NCBI GenBank assembly: GCA_963746885.1
Contig: CAVVDM010000017.1
Coordinates: forward strand, 1 to 64,000
Length of the DNA: 64,000 bases
Reading direction: 5' to 3'
Source of the DNA: DATARH01 sp963746885
GTDB lineage: Bacteria > Pseudomonadota > Alphaproteobacteria > ATCC43930 > CGMCC-115725
In this document: piece after piece, positions 30,283-39,255 of the stretch
Layout of the letters: every line of letters begins with the position of its first letter
Numbering within the stretch: position 1 is the first letter of the stretch
Notes under the pieces: model-generated
The model's input: the letters and a program-made list of their open reading frames with translations, nothing else
What the model was told of the DNA's origin: nothing
Database searches by the model: none
Position numbers and translations under genes: made by a program

Positions 30283-31479
30283 ATGGTTGATCTGCAACTG
30301 AGCGCTGAACAGCGGGCGATCCGCGACACCGTGCGCGATTTCGTCGCGCAGGAAGTCAAGCCGTTCGCGCTGAAGCCGGAGAACCTCGAACCCTTCGAGC
30401 GGAAGCTGCCGATGGTGCTGCTCGACAAGGCCGCAGAGATCGGGCTGCGTATCCTGGCCTTGTCGGAGGAAGCGGGGGGTGCCGGTGCCGACGCCCTGAC
30501 CTGCTGCCTTGCCGCCGAAGAACTCGCGGTCGGCGATGTCGACTTAGCGAGCGTGCTCGCTGAGACCTCGGTTCTGGGCGGCCTGCTGTTCGACCGCCTG
30601 ATGACGCCGGCGCAACGCGACCGCTTCCTGCCGCGCTTCCTCGAGGACGGCCGTTGCCACTTGGCGCTGGCCGATCACGAGCCCGGCGTCGATGCCGCTC
30701 TCGGCGTCAACTACCACCGTGCGATCGCAAACAGGGCCGCCATTGCCACAGCGGCGGTGCGCACGCCGAATGGCGATTGGCTCGTGAACGGCGTCAAGGA
30801 CCGGGTCGCCAATGCGCCTATCGCGCAGCTCTTTGCCATCGAGGCCAGGATCACGGCTGCGGAGCATGACGAAGACGGCGCGGTCCTGCTGCTGGTGCCG
30901 CGCGAGGCACCCGGGCTCAGCGTGCGCGAGGTCGCGCGGGCCGACGCACACGGGGTAAGCGGCGAACTGGTCCTCAGCGACTGCCGCGTGCCCGGCGACG
31001 CTCTCGTGGGCGCGGCATCCATCGGGCGTCGCCCGCCGGTGGCCGAGGCGATCAACCTCGGCATCGGCCGGGCCGCCTACGAGGCGGCGCTCGACTATGC
31101 CAAACTGCGGGTGCAGGGCGGACGCCGCCTGATCGAGCACCAGGCGATCGGCACCCGGCTCGCCGAGATCGCGGTGCGACTCGAGGCGGCGCGCGCCATG
31201 ATCTGGCAGGCAGTCTGGGCGTCGGACCACCCCAATGCGGACGCCGAGCGCTGCCTCGACGATCTGCCGCTTGCCTCCGCCGTCCGGGTGTTCACCGCCG
31301 AAACCGTCGACCGCGCCGCCAAGGATGCGGCAGAATGCTTTGGCGCGATGGGCGTGATGCGCGACATGCCGCTGCACAAATACGTGCATGACGCCCGGGT
31401 CTGTCTGCATGCCGGCAACGGCAACAGCGAGGCAAAGCTGCAGATCGCGGAAGCCTTGGCGGGATACTCGCGCTCCTAG
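30283..31479 (+). CDS. Acyl-CoA dehydrogenase family protein
   Basis: FAD-dependent alpha,beta-dehydrogenation of acyl-CoA. I place the start at the ATG at 30283 (MVDLQLSAEQRAIRDTVRDFVAQEV), the normal N-terminus of the family, giving 398 residues; GTG at 30274 is an alternative. N-terminal helical domain, beta domain (HLALADHEPG, VNGVKDRVANAP), and C-terminal four-helix domain with ECFGAMGVMRDMPLHKYVHDARV and the cofactor-binding end. It differs from the second dehydrogenase and is separated from it by 12 bp, so the two are an operon and may act as a heteromeric enzyme or at successive steps. Confidence 0.88.
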   Translation: MVDLQLSAEQRAIRDTVRDFVAQEVKPFALKPENLEPFERKLPMVLLDKAAEIGLRILALSEEAGGAGADALTCCLAAEELAVGDVDLASVLAETSVLGGLLFDRLMTPAQRDRFLPRFLEDGRCHLALADHEPGVDAALGVNYHRAIANRAAIATAAVRTPNGDWLVNGVKDRVANAPIAQLFAIEARITAAEHDEDGAVLLLVPREAPGLSVREVARADAHGVSGELVLSDCRVPGDALVGAASIGRRPPVAEAINLGIGRAAYEAALDYAKLRVQGGRRLIEHQAIGTRLAEIAVRLEAARAMIWQAVWASDHPNADAERCLDDLPLASAVRVFTAETVDRAAKDAAECFGAMGVMRDMPLHKYVHDARVCLHAGNGNSEAKLQIAEALAGYSRS

Positions 31480-31491
31480 GAGGATGGGGCG

Positions 31492-32676
31492 ATGGACTTC
31501 TCACTGAACGACGAGCAGCGCAGCTGGCAGATGAAGGCGCGCAAGTTCGCGCAGCAGGAGATCCGCCCGATCTCGCTCGCGCGCGACCGCATCGCCGATC
31601 CGCGTCAGACCTTCGACTGGGAGCTCATCCGCAAAGGCTCGCAGCTCGGCTTCCGCACCGCCGTCGTTGCCACGGAGCGGGGCGGCCACGGCATCGACTT
31701 CGTGACCCAGGCCCTCGTGATGGCCGAACTCGCCCGGGGCGACAGCGCCGTCGCCAAGACCTTCAGCCAATGCTGGAAGTGGAGCCACCTGATCGCCCAG
31801 GCCTGCACCGAAGCGCAGCAGCGGCGGTTTCTCGAGCCGTTTCTCGCCGACGATACCTACCTTCTCGGCTATGGTGCGACCGAACCGACCGCCGGCTCGG
31901 ACAACCGACTGCCGCCCGAGGACGATCCGAAGGCGGGGATACGGCTGCGGGCCGAGCGCCGCGGCGACGCGTGGATCCTCAATGGCGACAAGGTCTTCAT
32001 CGCCAACGGCAGCGTCGCCAAGCTGTTTTTCCTGAACGTACGCACCGATCCCCACGTCCCGCTCGCTCACGGCACATCGATGTTCCTGGTGCCGGTCGGG
32101 ACGCCCGGCTTCCGCGTCGGCAAGGTCTTCAACAAGAGCGGCTGGCGCTTCTACCAGAACGCCGAGCTGATCTTCGAGGACGCGCGGGTGCCGCACGCCA
32201 ATCTGGTCGGCGAGGTGAACGGCGCCATGCGGCGCAGCGGCGGCGACGCCTCGGGCGATCTGTTCGGCGATCTCGAACTTGCCGCCAATGCGCTCGGCGT
32301 CTGCGAGGCCGCCTGCGAGCAGGCGCTCGACCTCGCGCGGACCCACACGCAGGGCGGCAAACTCTTGAGAGACCAGCAGCTTGTCCAGTTGAAGCTCGGC
32401 CGAATGGCAATGCTGACCGAGGCGCTGCGCAGCTATGTCATGCGCGTCGCATGGGAACATGATCAGCGGATGCCCTCGGCCAACGCCGGTCTGGCGATGA
32501 ACCTGTCGACGGATATCATCGAGGAGGTGACCGAGCTCAATCTCGATCTCCACGACGCGGCCGGTTGCGCCATGCACCCCGCCGCCGACAAGCTGGCGCG
32601 CGACTCGTTCATCTGGCGCCATCTCGCGGGCGATAGCGTGCAGCGCATGAAGATCGCAAGACGCCTGCTCGGATAG
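31492..32676 (+). CDS. Acyl-CoA dehydrogenase family protein
   Basis: A 394-residue intact flavoenzyme, with GAGGATGGGGCG before its ATG as ribosome site. Family blocks: LNDEQRSWQMKARKFAQQEIRP, YGATEPTAGSDN (FAD and substrate loop), WILNGDKVFIANGSVAKLFFLN, ARTHTQGGKLLRDQQLVQLKLG and the C-terminal DAAGCAMHPAADKLARDSF. It follows the previous dehydrogenase after 12 bp. Paired dehydrogenases beside CoA-transferases and a BadI-like hydratase are typical for alicyclic acid or branched acyl-CoA degradation. The substrate is not deducible. Confidence 0.9.
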   Translation: MDFSLNDEQRSWQMKARKFAQQEIRPISLARDRIADPRQTFDWELIRKGSQLGFRTAVVATERGGHGIDFVTQALVMAELARGDSAVAKTFSQCWKWSHLIAQACTEAQQRRFLEPFLADDTYLLGYGATEPTAGSDNRLPPEDDPKAGIRLRAERRGDAWILNGDKVFIANGSVAKLFFLNVRTDPHVPLAHGTSMFLVPVGTPGFRVGKVFNKSGWRFYQNAELIFEDARVPHANLVGEVNGAMRRSGGDASGDLFGDLELAANALGVCEAACEQALDLARTHTQGGKLLRDQQLVQLKLGRMAMLTEALRSYVMRVAWEHDQRMPSANAGLAMNLSTDIIEEVTELNLDLHDAAGCAMHPAADKLARDSFIWRHLAGDSVQRMKIARRLLG

Positions 32677-32882
32677 CCGGGAACGCCCTCGGCCGGTCCC
32701 CTAAAATCCCAGCGCCAGCTTGTCCTGGCATGCCGGCGGGTTAGAGGGGCGGGCCCATTCCATTTGTGGAGATGTACGTAGGCAGATCCCCTATATCTGT
32801 CGGTTGCGGGCGCGGGCGAGCGAGCCAGTGCGCCAGCATTGGGCAGAGGCCAGGGAAGCATCAAGAGAGAGGTCACTACGCC

Positions 32883-33728
32883 ATGTCAAATATGCCAAAA
32901 GCACTCGTCGATCCCGAATGGCTGGAAGCCCACCTTGGCGACCCCATGGTGCGCATCATCGCGCTCAACTCGACCGACAGCAAAAACTTCGATGCAGGCC
33001 ACATTCCGGGTGCCGTTTTTTGGGATTGGAAGGACATGCTGTGGGACCCGCTGAGGCGAGAATTCCCTGATGCCGGGACCTTTGCCAAGCGTTGCACAGA
33101 CGCGGGTATCAGCAACGATACGACCGTGGTGTTTTATGGCGATCCAGCGATTCAGTTCGGCACCTATGGTTGGTGGGTGTTCAAATACTGTCGTCACAAA
33201 GACGCCCGCGTGCTCAATGGCTCACGAATGCGCTGGGAGCGCGAAGGGCGTCCGATTACGGCCGAGCGCACCAAAATTCAGCCGGGCCGCTACGCACCTA
33301 ATCCTCAGGCTCCCAATGCCGACATGCGTGCCAAGCGGGACGACGTTCTGGCCGCCATTGAGCTCGGGGATGCCGTCATTCTTGATCACCGATCTCCCGA
33401 AGAATACAGGGGCGAACGACTGAGCCCGCCGGGCTCGCCAAACCACGGGGCTGAACGGCTTGGCCACATTCCTGGTGCCAAGCCCCTTTATTTTGAGCAC
33501 TTCCTCAGCGAGGACAGCTCGTTCAAATCAGTCGGTGAAATTCGTGCCCTGTTGCAAGAGTGCGGAGCTACGCCGGATAAGAAGATCATTTCATATTGTC
33601 GACTCAGCCACCGAGCTACCCTGGCCTATTTTGCAATGACGCAACTACTCGATTACACCAACGTGCGGAGCTACGATGGCTCATGGACAGAATGGGGTAG
33701 TATCGTCGGCGTGCCGATCGAGCGTTAG
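32883..33728 (+). CDS. Sulfurtransferase (tandem rhodanese)
   Basis: Two-domain rhodanese of 281 residues, thiosulfate or 3-mercaptopyruvate sulfurtransferase type. The start at 32883 follows GAGAGGTCAC. Domain 1 (about 8-125) has ALVDPEWLEAHLGDPMVRII and DAGHIPGAVFWDW but no catalytic cysteine. Domain 2 (about 155-281) has ILDHRSPEEYRGE, RLGHIPGAKPLYF and the active-site loop YCRLSHRAT with Cys239. The family transfers a sulfane sulfur to cyanide or another thiol acceptor. It stands alone between the dehydrogenase operon and an IS remnant. Confidence 0.85.
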   Translation: MSNMPKALVDPEWLEAHLGDPMVRIIALNSTDSKNFDAGHIPGAVFWDWKDMLWDPLRREFPDAGTFAKRCTDAGISNDTTVVFYGDPAIQFGTYGWWVFKYCRHKDARVLNGSRMRWEREGRPITAERTKIQPGRYAPNPQAPNADMRAKRDDVLAAIELGDAVILDHRSPEEYRGERLSPPGSPNHGAERLGHIPGAKPLYFEHFLSEDSSFKSVGEIRALLQECGATPDKKIISYCRLSHRATLAYFAMTQLLDYTNVRSYDGSWTEWGSIVGVPIER

Positions 33729-33729
33729 A

Positions 33730-33937
33730 GCCGATCCAGAAAGAAATTGGGTCGGATGAGTCGGTTGTGATTCTGTCGTGCTGGGAGTTGAGGAAGGCAC
33801 CCAGGTGGACAGCAGAACATCGTCGGATGGCGGCTCGAACGGGTCTGCGGTATTCCAGCGACCTGACCGATGGCGAATGGGCGTTGATCGAGGCGATGAT
33901 CCCGCCGGCCAAACGCGGCGGGCCTAAAGCCACCTGC
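33730..33937 (+). mobile_element. IS5-family insertion sequence remnant (left end and transposase N-terminus)
   Basis: From the start at 33827 the sequence reads MAARTGLRYSSDLTDGEWALIEAMIPPAKRGGPK, the N-terminus of IS5-type transposases (DUF4096 region). The match stops near 33937, where the sequence turns into the truncated hydrolase read from the other strand. About 100 bp of left-end sequence (starting GAGCCGATCCAGAAAG) precede it. Only some 35 codons remain, so the element is dead. Confidence 0.75.
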
Positions 33938-34640
33938 CACATAAGGTCATCAACTAAAAACTCCTGCATTCTTTCGGTCGGAAACCGCCGCGCCAAACAG
34001 GCGACATGTTCCAAAACCGGCGCCCGGATTGCTCCCCAATCGGCAGGCGTCATTTTGAGTCGTGCCAACGCCAGCGACAACTCGGCATAGGCCGCCGGGG
34101 CGTTGCCGAGATAGATCGCCCGAGAGGCGGCTCGCTGCGCTGGGTGAGTCGCCGGAAACGAATTCGCCAGGCTGGCCTCGGCCACGCCGCGCATACCGAC
34201 CACCCGGACCTTGGGGCCCGTTCGGAAACATAGACGCGGGTCGGTCCAGCCATGTCGGGTGCGACGGCGCACATCATCAACCGGCGCACCCGGTTGGGAT
34301 GGCGGATCGCCAAGAGCGCGCCGACGAGCGAGCCAAGGGCTGCGCCGATCACATCGACTGGCTTGGTCAACCGCAGAGTCCGGAGAAAGCTATCCAAATC
34401 ATCGGCGACATCGGCCAGAGTGAACGCCCCCGGCAGCTTCTCCGAGCGGCCGGCGCATCTGAAATCAGCCGCGATTACCCGCCGGTCCGTTGCCAGCGAG
34501 GGGACCACGTCGCGCCAGCTCTCGCTGCTGCCGCCCAGTTCGTGCAGCAGCAAAACCGGAACACCGCCGATCCCGGCGTCCTCGAAGAAGAGGCTGATCC
34601 GGCCGGTGTCGAGGGATGGCATGGGCGTCCTCAAGGCCAA
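33938..34640 (-). pseudogene. Alpha/beta hydrolase, truncated by IS remnant and frameshifted
   Basis: Reads from 34640: RISLFFEDAG, VLLLHELGGSSESWRDVVPSL, VIAADFRCAGRSEKLPG, VIGAALGSLVGALLAIRHP. The nucleophile elbow G-A-A-L-G lacks the usual serine of GxSxG, which is odd. A frameshift near 34215 is followed by VAEASLANSFPATHPAQRAASRAIYLG… up to about 33940, where the IS5 remnant replaces the C-terminus including the catalytic acid and histidine. It is therefore inactive. Substrate unknown; a neighbouring G-run of nine (34668-34676) lies just upstream of the start. Confidence 0.7.
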
Positions 34641-34769
34641 CTCGGCAGGATCGAATTCGGTTTTCCAGGGGGGGGGCCGTAAGGTGCTGATATTGTTCTA
34701 ATTCAGGCCGCGGGCTGGCAAAAAACGGCATTGTTCCTCAGCGGCTTCGTTGAGGTGAAAGGACGGGTC

Positions 34770-35714
34770 TCAATCGCCCACCAGCGGGATCACCTCACTG
34801 GCGAAGCGTTGCAGGCGCTCGATACTCTCGGCGATGGACTGGCCGCGGAAGTCAAAAATCAACTCGTGGACGCCGATAGCTGCGAAGGTGCGGATGTCGC
34901 CGGCGATGTCATCCGGAGCGCCGGAGAAAGGCCGGCGGGACCCGTCCGGCGATGGGATGCCGGTATCGTACAGCGGCGCCTTATAGGACACCGTCAGCGC
35001 CGAGAAATCGCGTCCCTCGGCGTCCGTCAGTCGCTTCAACGTGTCCAGATGTGCGTGCATCTCTTGAGGCGGTAACGGCGAGGCCGCGATGGCACCGACC
35101 GGATGCCAGCCGTCGCCATGCCGGGCAGTGCGTCGCAGGGCGGCGCGGGAATGCCCGCCGACCCAGATCGGCGGGTGCGGCTTCTGCACCGGGAAAGGTT
35201 CGCAGCGAACATCGGAGTAGCGATAGAACCGGCCGTTAAAGCTGGCGGGCGACTGGCGCCAGAGTTGCTTGAAGATCGTGATCCATTCATCGGTCACGCG
35301 ACCGCGCTCGCCGAAGGCAGGGCTGTCCAGCGCCTCGAACTCTTCCTGCAGCCAGCCGGCGCCGACGCCTAACGTCAGCCGGCCACCGGACAAGACATCC
35401 AGCGAGGCCGCCATCTTCGCGGTCAGCACAGGATTGCGATAAGGCAATACCAGCACCGAGGTGACGAGCCGCAGTCGCTCCGTCGCACCGGCCACCACCC
35501 CCAGGATGGAGAAGGTCTCGAGCGCGTCTCCCGCGCTGGGATGCTTACCATCCACCGTGTATGGGTAAGGGGACTGGCTCTCGACCGGGAAGACGATGTG
35601 GTCAGCGACCATCGCCGAGTGCATGCCCAGTCGCTCGCCTTCGCGTGCCAGGGCGAGGACGCCCTCGCGCGTCGCCGTCGGGCCGCGGGTGGGCAGGTAG
35701 AAGCCGTAGCGCAT
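34770..35714 (-). CDS. LLM-class F420/flavin-dependent oxidoreductase
   Basis: Luciferase-like monooxygenase fold, 314 residues, intact. Begins MRYGFYLPTRGPTATREGVLALAREGERLG and contains MVADHIVFP, TSVLVLPYRNPVLTAKMAASLDVLSGGRLTLGVGAGW, and KPHPPIWVGGHSRAALRRTARHGDGWHPVG, the blocks of the subfamily often annotated as probable F420-dependent oxidoreductase. Whether it uses F420 or FMN cannot be read. It stands alone on the minus strand, ending 130 bp before the broken hydrolase gene. Confidence 0.87.
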   Translation of the reverse strand: MRYGFYLPTRGPTATREGVLALAREGERLGMHSAMVADHIVFPVESQSPYPYTVDGKHPSAGDALETFSILGVVAGATERLRLVTSVLVLPYRNPVLTAKMAASLDVLSGGRLTLGVGAGWLQEEFEALDSPAFGERGRVTDEWITIFKQLWRQSPASFNGRFYRYSDVRCEPFPVQKPHPPIWVGGHSRAALRRTARHGDGWHPVGAIAASPLPPQEMHAHLDTLKRLTDAEGRDFSALTVSYKAPLYDTGIPSPDGSRRPFSGAPDDIAGDIRTFAAIGVHELIFDFRGQSIAESIERLQRFASEVIPLVGD

Positions 35715-36032
35715 CGGGTGGGCTCCCTATTTGACCGCTCTCGCCTTATATTAACCTGACGAAGCGACGGTCAGCGGACGCCAGGTTAGCCGCCGGTCCA
35801 AGGCGTTCGCAATGGGTCGTGGCGCCGGAAGGCTGGCGGGATCCGGGGTGGGGCCGGCCCGTTGTCAGCCGCCATCCATCACCTGATACCGCAATACGCT
35901 GTGAAAGGGGATACAACATCAGCTCCTGCGCACTCCACCTCCTGCGCCGGCTCAGCTTGCCGGGAGCAGCAACGGCCCTTCGGTCGCGAGTTTTGCGGGC
36001 CAACGCAACTGGCCGCCTGCCGTAGATGAGAC
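35715..36032. other. Gap without supported gene
   Basis: About 320 bp. Short frames on both strands have no ribosome sites or family features. I see nothing that can be named. Confidence 0.35.
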
Positions 36033-36281
36033 ATGGGAAACCGTAGCGACCGTTTCGGCCGGGACAAGGCCAGCCAACGCCGGCAAAAGATCCGCGCGCA
36101 ATCGGGCATGGCGCCGCCCGAGCCCATCGCGTTGAAGCGCGGCGATGTCGTCGTTTGGGATCACCACGAAGGCGTGGTTTCGAGCATCACCGGCGACATG
36201 GTCGATGTCCGTGAGGACAGCGCGGCCGGCCGCGTCTGGCGGCTGCCGGTCACGGGGCTGGTGCGGCGGCAAAATCGTTAG
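36033..36281 (+). CDS. Small conserved-looking protein of unknown function (82 aa)
   Basis: Basic N-terminus (MGNRSDRFGRDKASQRRQKI), then a compact strand-rich part: ALKRGDVVVWDHHEGVVSSITGDMVDVREDSAAGRVWRLPVTGLVRRQ. That second part looks like a small SH3-like barrel. The ribosome site is weak (GATGAGAC). No family recognised. Confidence 0.45.
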   Translation: MGNRSDRFGRDKASQRRQKIRAQSGMAPPEPIALKRGDVVVWDHHEGVVSSITGDMVDVREDSAAGRVWRLPVTGLVRRQNR

Positions 36282-36304
36282 TGTCGGTTCTCCCTCTGCG
36301 CCGG

Positions 36305-36571
36305 TCAGTGGACCCGGCCGGGGACAGGCTGATGACCGCGAAATGGTGAGCGCTGGTCGTCCAAGGTGATGGCGACGGCAGCTGCTGCCACGCCGTGCTG
36401 CGCTGCGAGCGCGTAGATAAACCCTTCGAGAGCTTCGGGATGAGCAACGGGCGGGACTGCTAACCGCGTCTGTTTGCCGTCGCTCGCGATGAGGAGGACT
36501 GAAACGTCGGCGGTCCCATCACCGTGTAGCGTGATTTCGGCGCTGATGCGCTGATTTGTCGGAGCTGTCAT
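36305..36571 (-). CDS. Small protein of unknown function (88 aa)
   Basis: ATG at 36571 behind GGAGATAGCG. Reads MTAPTNQRISAEITLHGDG, then SVLLIASDGKQTRLAVPPVAHPEALEGFIYALAAQHG, alternating strands and one helix. Soluble, no motif recognised. It lies 40 bp after the upstream gene on the same strand, so the two probably form an operon. Confidence 0.5.
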   Translation of the reverse strand: MTAPTNQRISAEITLHGDGTADVSVLLIASDGKQTRLAVPPVAHPEALEGFIYALAAQHGVAAAAVAITLDDQRSPFRGHQPVPGRVH

Positions 36572-36611
36572 CGCTATCTCCGTCTCGTCTTCCCTGGACC
36601 GCTGCCAAGGA

Positions 36612-36842
36612 CTACGGATCTCTGATGGACAGAACGGTTTTGTTGGATTCCGAGACCCGGACGATCTTGTAACTGCGGTCCTGGCTGGCCGATGCGGAGC
36701 GATCAAACCCGATGGTCAGAGACCAGACCATCAGATGATCGTCATACAGGAAGCCCTCCAGGCGGACATCTCGGGGTACGTCGGCGGCGAAGGAATCCTC
36801 GATCTGTTGCTTGGCGACGGCAACCGCCCCTTTCAAATCCAT
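36612..36842 (-). CDS. Small protein of unknown function (76 aa)
   Basis: ATG at 36842 with AAGGGATG upstream. A helix (DLKGAVAVAKQQIEDSFAADV) is followed by strands (VRLEGFLYDDHLMVWSLTIGFDRS, SYKIVRVSESNKTVLSIRDP). Helix-plus-sheet small domain, no family recognised. First gene of a two-gene operon with 36305-36571. Confidence 0.5.
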   Translation of the reverse strand: MDLKGAVAVAKQQIEDSFAADVPRDVRLEGFLYDDHLMVWSLTIGFDRSASASQDRSYKIVRVSESNKTVLSIRDP

Positions 36843-36974
36843 GGATCATCCCTTGCACAAGTCGCCCGACCGGATCACGACGCGCGTACGTCGATTTCAT
36901 AGCAAGACCCGATCCCTAACGGCGCTTCCTTTTGCGATGCATCGCCAAGCTCGGCACAACCGGGCGATCGTCGT

Positions 36975-37110
36975 GGTCGCGCGGATTGTGGCCGCCGCGC
37001 CCGACATTCACCAACATCGCGCCTTTCGGCATCATCGCGAAGGTTCGGGCGCAGAAGATACCCCTGGTCTCGCGGGCAGCACCAGCGGCGGCGCCTTCGC
37101 CATCATGCGG
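36975..37110 (-). pseudogene. D-2-hydroxyacid dehydrogenase fragment
   Basis: On the minus strand the sequence reads ETRGIFCARTFAMMPKGAMLVNVGRGGHN, the NAD-binding block of glyoxylate/hydroxypyruvate reductase-type dehydrogenases. Neither end of the gene is present within several hundred bases. It is a relic near the tRNA-Gly fragment, presumably of an older genome arrangement. Confidence 0.6.
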
Positions 37111-37400
37111 TAGCGGAGAAATCGGACGCGGCGTTCCTCCGGCCCGAACGATGCGGGTGCGGCGCCACTGGCAACTTGCCTGCGCCGCTTGATGACCTGG
37201 AGAGTCGTGGTGGAAGCGCAGGACGTGCATGACGAGGATTCGGTGATCATCGGAGCGCCGCCGGCCCGCTCCAGCCTTGCAACTCGCCGGGATTTCGGAT
37301 AGCACGCAACTAGCATGCAGCATCTGCTGTGCTCTTGAGATAGCGTGCATGGCTTCGCCTATGCTTGCGGATCTATATCTTTGAAATTACTTGGTTTCTG

Positions 37401-37450
37401 CAACCTTGCCAAGGTTGGGATCGTGGGTTCGAATCCCATCGCCCGCTCCA
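37401..37450 (+). other. 3' part of tRNA-Gly(GCC): presumed attachment-site remnant
   Basis: Fifty bases match the anticodon stem-loop (CAACCTTGCCAAGGTTG, anticodon GCC), T-arm (GTGGGTTCGAATCCCAT) and acceptor 3' strand (CGCCCGCTCCA) of tRNA-Gly(GCC). The D-arm and 5' acceptor strand are absent, so it is not a working tRNA. Such 3' halves mark the far end of islands inserted in tRNA genes. It is a different Gly isoacceptor from the fragment at 22706. Confidence 0.75.
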
Positions 37451-37647
37451 GATTAATCAACATCTTTGGGTGGGTGCGTTCCAGAGCGAGCCCGGCTGGC
37501 ACGACTATCTGCTCTTCTGCGAATATGCCCACCGTGACAATGCGCCGGCCGCGACGCCAGCGTGACCGAACGCTTCGGCCAGCTCGACGCTCCCGCGCGC
37601 CGCGCGATCGTCGGCCGAGAAAAAGCGAGCGCAAGGAGGCAACCGCT

Positions 37648-39135
37648 ATGAATTCGGCGCGCTATCCGACGCTTTTCCAGATCAACGCCCGCGTTTGGCT
37701 TCAGCGGCTGTCCGCCGAGGCGGGGCGGCGGATCACTCTGGCCGACATCGACGAAGCCACGCTGGATGCGTTCGCGGAGCATGGCTTCGACTGGGTCTGG
37801 CTGCTGAGCGTCTGGCAGATCGGGACCGCCGGCCGTGCCGTCTCGCGCAGCAACCCGCAGTGGCGGGCTGAGTTCGAGACGGTGCTGCCGGACCTGACCG
37901 AAGCCGATATCTGCGGCTCCGGTTTTGCGATCACGGCCTACAGCGTCGGCGAGTCGCTGGGCGGCGAGGCGGCATTGGCGGATTTTCGCGCGAGACTGGC
38001 CAAGCGCGGCATCAAGCTGATGCTCGACTTCGTGCCCAACCATACCGCCCTCGACCACCCCTGGACGCGGACCCATCCCGACTATTATGTGCAGGGCGAC
38101 GAGGTCGCGCTTTCCGGCGCCCCGCATAATTTCACGCGGGTCGAGACCGACGCGGGACCGCGAATCCTGGCCTATGGCCGCGATCCTAATTTTCCCGGTT
38201 GGTCGGATACATTACAGCTCAACTATGCTAATTCCGAGTTGCAGGCGGCGCGCATCGAGGAACTGAACTCGATCGCCGGCAAATGCGACGGCGTGCGTTG
38301 CGACATGGCCATGCTGCTATTGCCCGAAATCTTTCAGCGGACCTGGGGCGTGACGCCGGAGCCATTCTGGCCGAAGGCGACTGCGGCGGTGCACGCCCGG
38401 CATCCCGGCTTCACCTTTATGGCCGAGGTCTACTGGGACCTTGAATGGACCTTGCAGCAGCAGGGCTTCGCCTATTGCTACGACAAGCGGCTCTACGACC
38501 GGCTCAGAGACGGCGCGGCCAAGCCAATCCGCGACCACCTGTTCGCCGGCCTCGATTATCAGGACAGGCTCGCGCGCTTCCTCGAAAACCACGACGAGCC
38601 CCGGGCGGCAGCCGCGTTTCCCTGGCCGCAGCATCGGGCGGCGGCAATCATCACGTTTCTCTCGCCCGGCCTGCGCTTTTTTCACCAGGGGCAGTTCGAG
38701 GGAGCCCGGGCGCGGGTGCCGGCCCATCTCTGCCGCGGACCGGCGGAACCGACGAACCCGCAGACCGCCGCGTTTTATGCCAAGCTGCTGCATGTGCTGA
38801 AGGAGACCGGCAGCTTTCGCGGCGGTTCCTGGTCGCAGATCCTGCCGCAACCGGCATGGCCGGGCAACGCGACCGCGGACGACTTCGTCGCCTGCGCCTG
38901 GAGCGGCGAGAACGGCGGCAGGCATGTCGTCGTGGTCAATTACAGCGACCACCAGGGGCAATGCCGGCTGCCGCTGCCCTTCCTCGAATTTCGTGGTCGG
39001 CAAGTGCGCCTCGCCGACGTCATCGGGACCGAGACGTACGATCGCGACGGCACTGAGCTGATCGACAACGGCCTCTACATCGATCACAGCCCCTGGAACT
39101 TCAACGTGTTCGAACTGCGCGCCCCTCAGGATTGA
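37648..39135 (+). CDS. GH13-family alpha-amylase/glucosidase-like enzyme
   Basis: Start chosen at 37648 because AGGAGG lies 8 nt upstream and the barrel begins there (YPTLFQINARVWLQRL); 495 residues. GH13 signatures: LMLDFVPNHTALDHPW, the nucleophile in GVRCDMAML (Asp219), the acid/base in FMAEVYWD (Glu260), and the third acid in LENHDEPRA (Asp316). A C-terminal all-beta domain follows (VVVVNYSDHQGQCRLPL). No signal peptide, so cytoplasmic action on alpha-glucans, maltodextrin or trehalose-type substrates is likely. It is the first gene right of the tRNA-Gly fragment and marks the return to stable sequence. Confidence 0.85.
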   Translation: MNSARYPTLFQINARVWLQRLSAEAGRRITLADIDEATLDAFAEHGFDWVWLLSVWQIGTAGRAVSRSNPQWRAEFETVLPDLTEADICGSGFAITAYSVGESLGGEAALADFRARLAKRGIKLMLDFVPNHTALDHPWTRTHPDYYVQGDEVALSGAPHNFTRVETDAGPRILAYGRDPNFPGWSDTLQLNYANSELQAARIEELNSIAGKCDGVRCDMAMLLLPEIFQRTWGVTPEPFWPKATAAVHARHPGFTFMAEVYWDLEWTLQQQGFAYCYDKRLYDRLRDGAAKPIRDHLFAGLDYQDRLARFLENHDEPRAAAAFPWPQHRAAAIITFLSPGLRFFHQGQFEGARARVPAHLCRGPAEPTNPQTAAFYAKLLHVLKETGSFRGGSWSQILPQPAWPGNATADDFVACAWSGENGGRHVVVVNYSDHQGQCRLPLPFLEFRGRQVRLADVIGTETYDRDGTELIDNGLYIDHSPWNFNVFELRAPQD

Positions 39136-39255
39136 CGACGCCGGCCCGGCAAACCGCGCGGACTATGGGATCAGCCGCCGCCAATGTGGTAACGTCGCGG
39201 CTCACTGGATTATCGAGCAGCAACGTCATCACGTGCATCGACGGGGGGAGAGACC

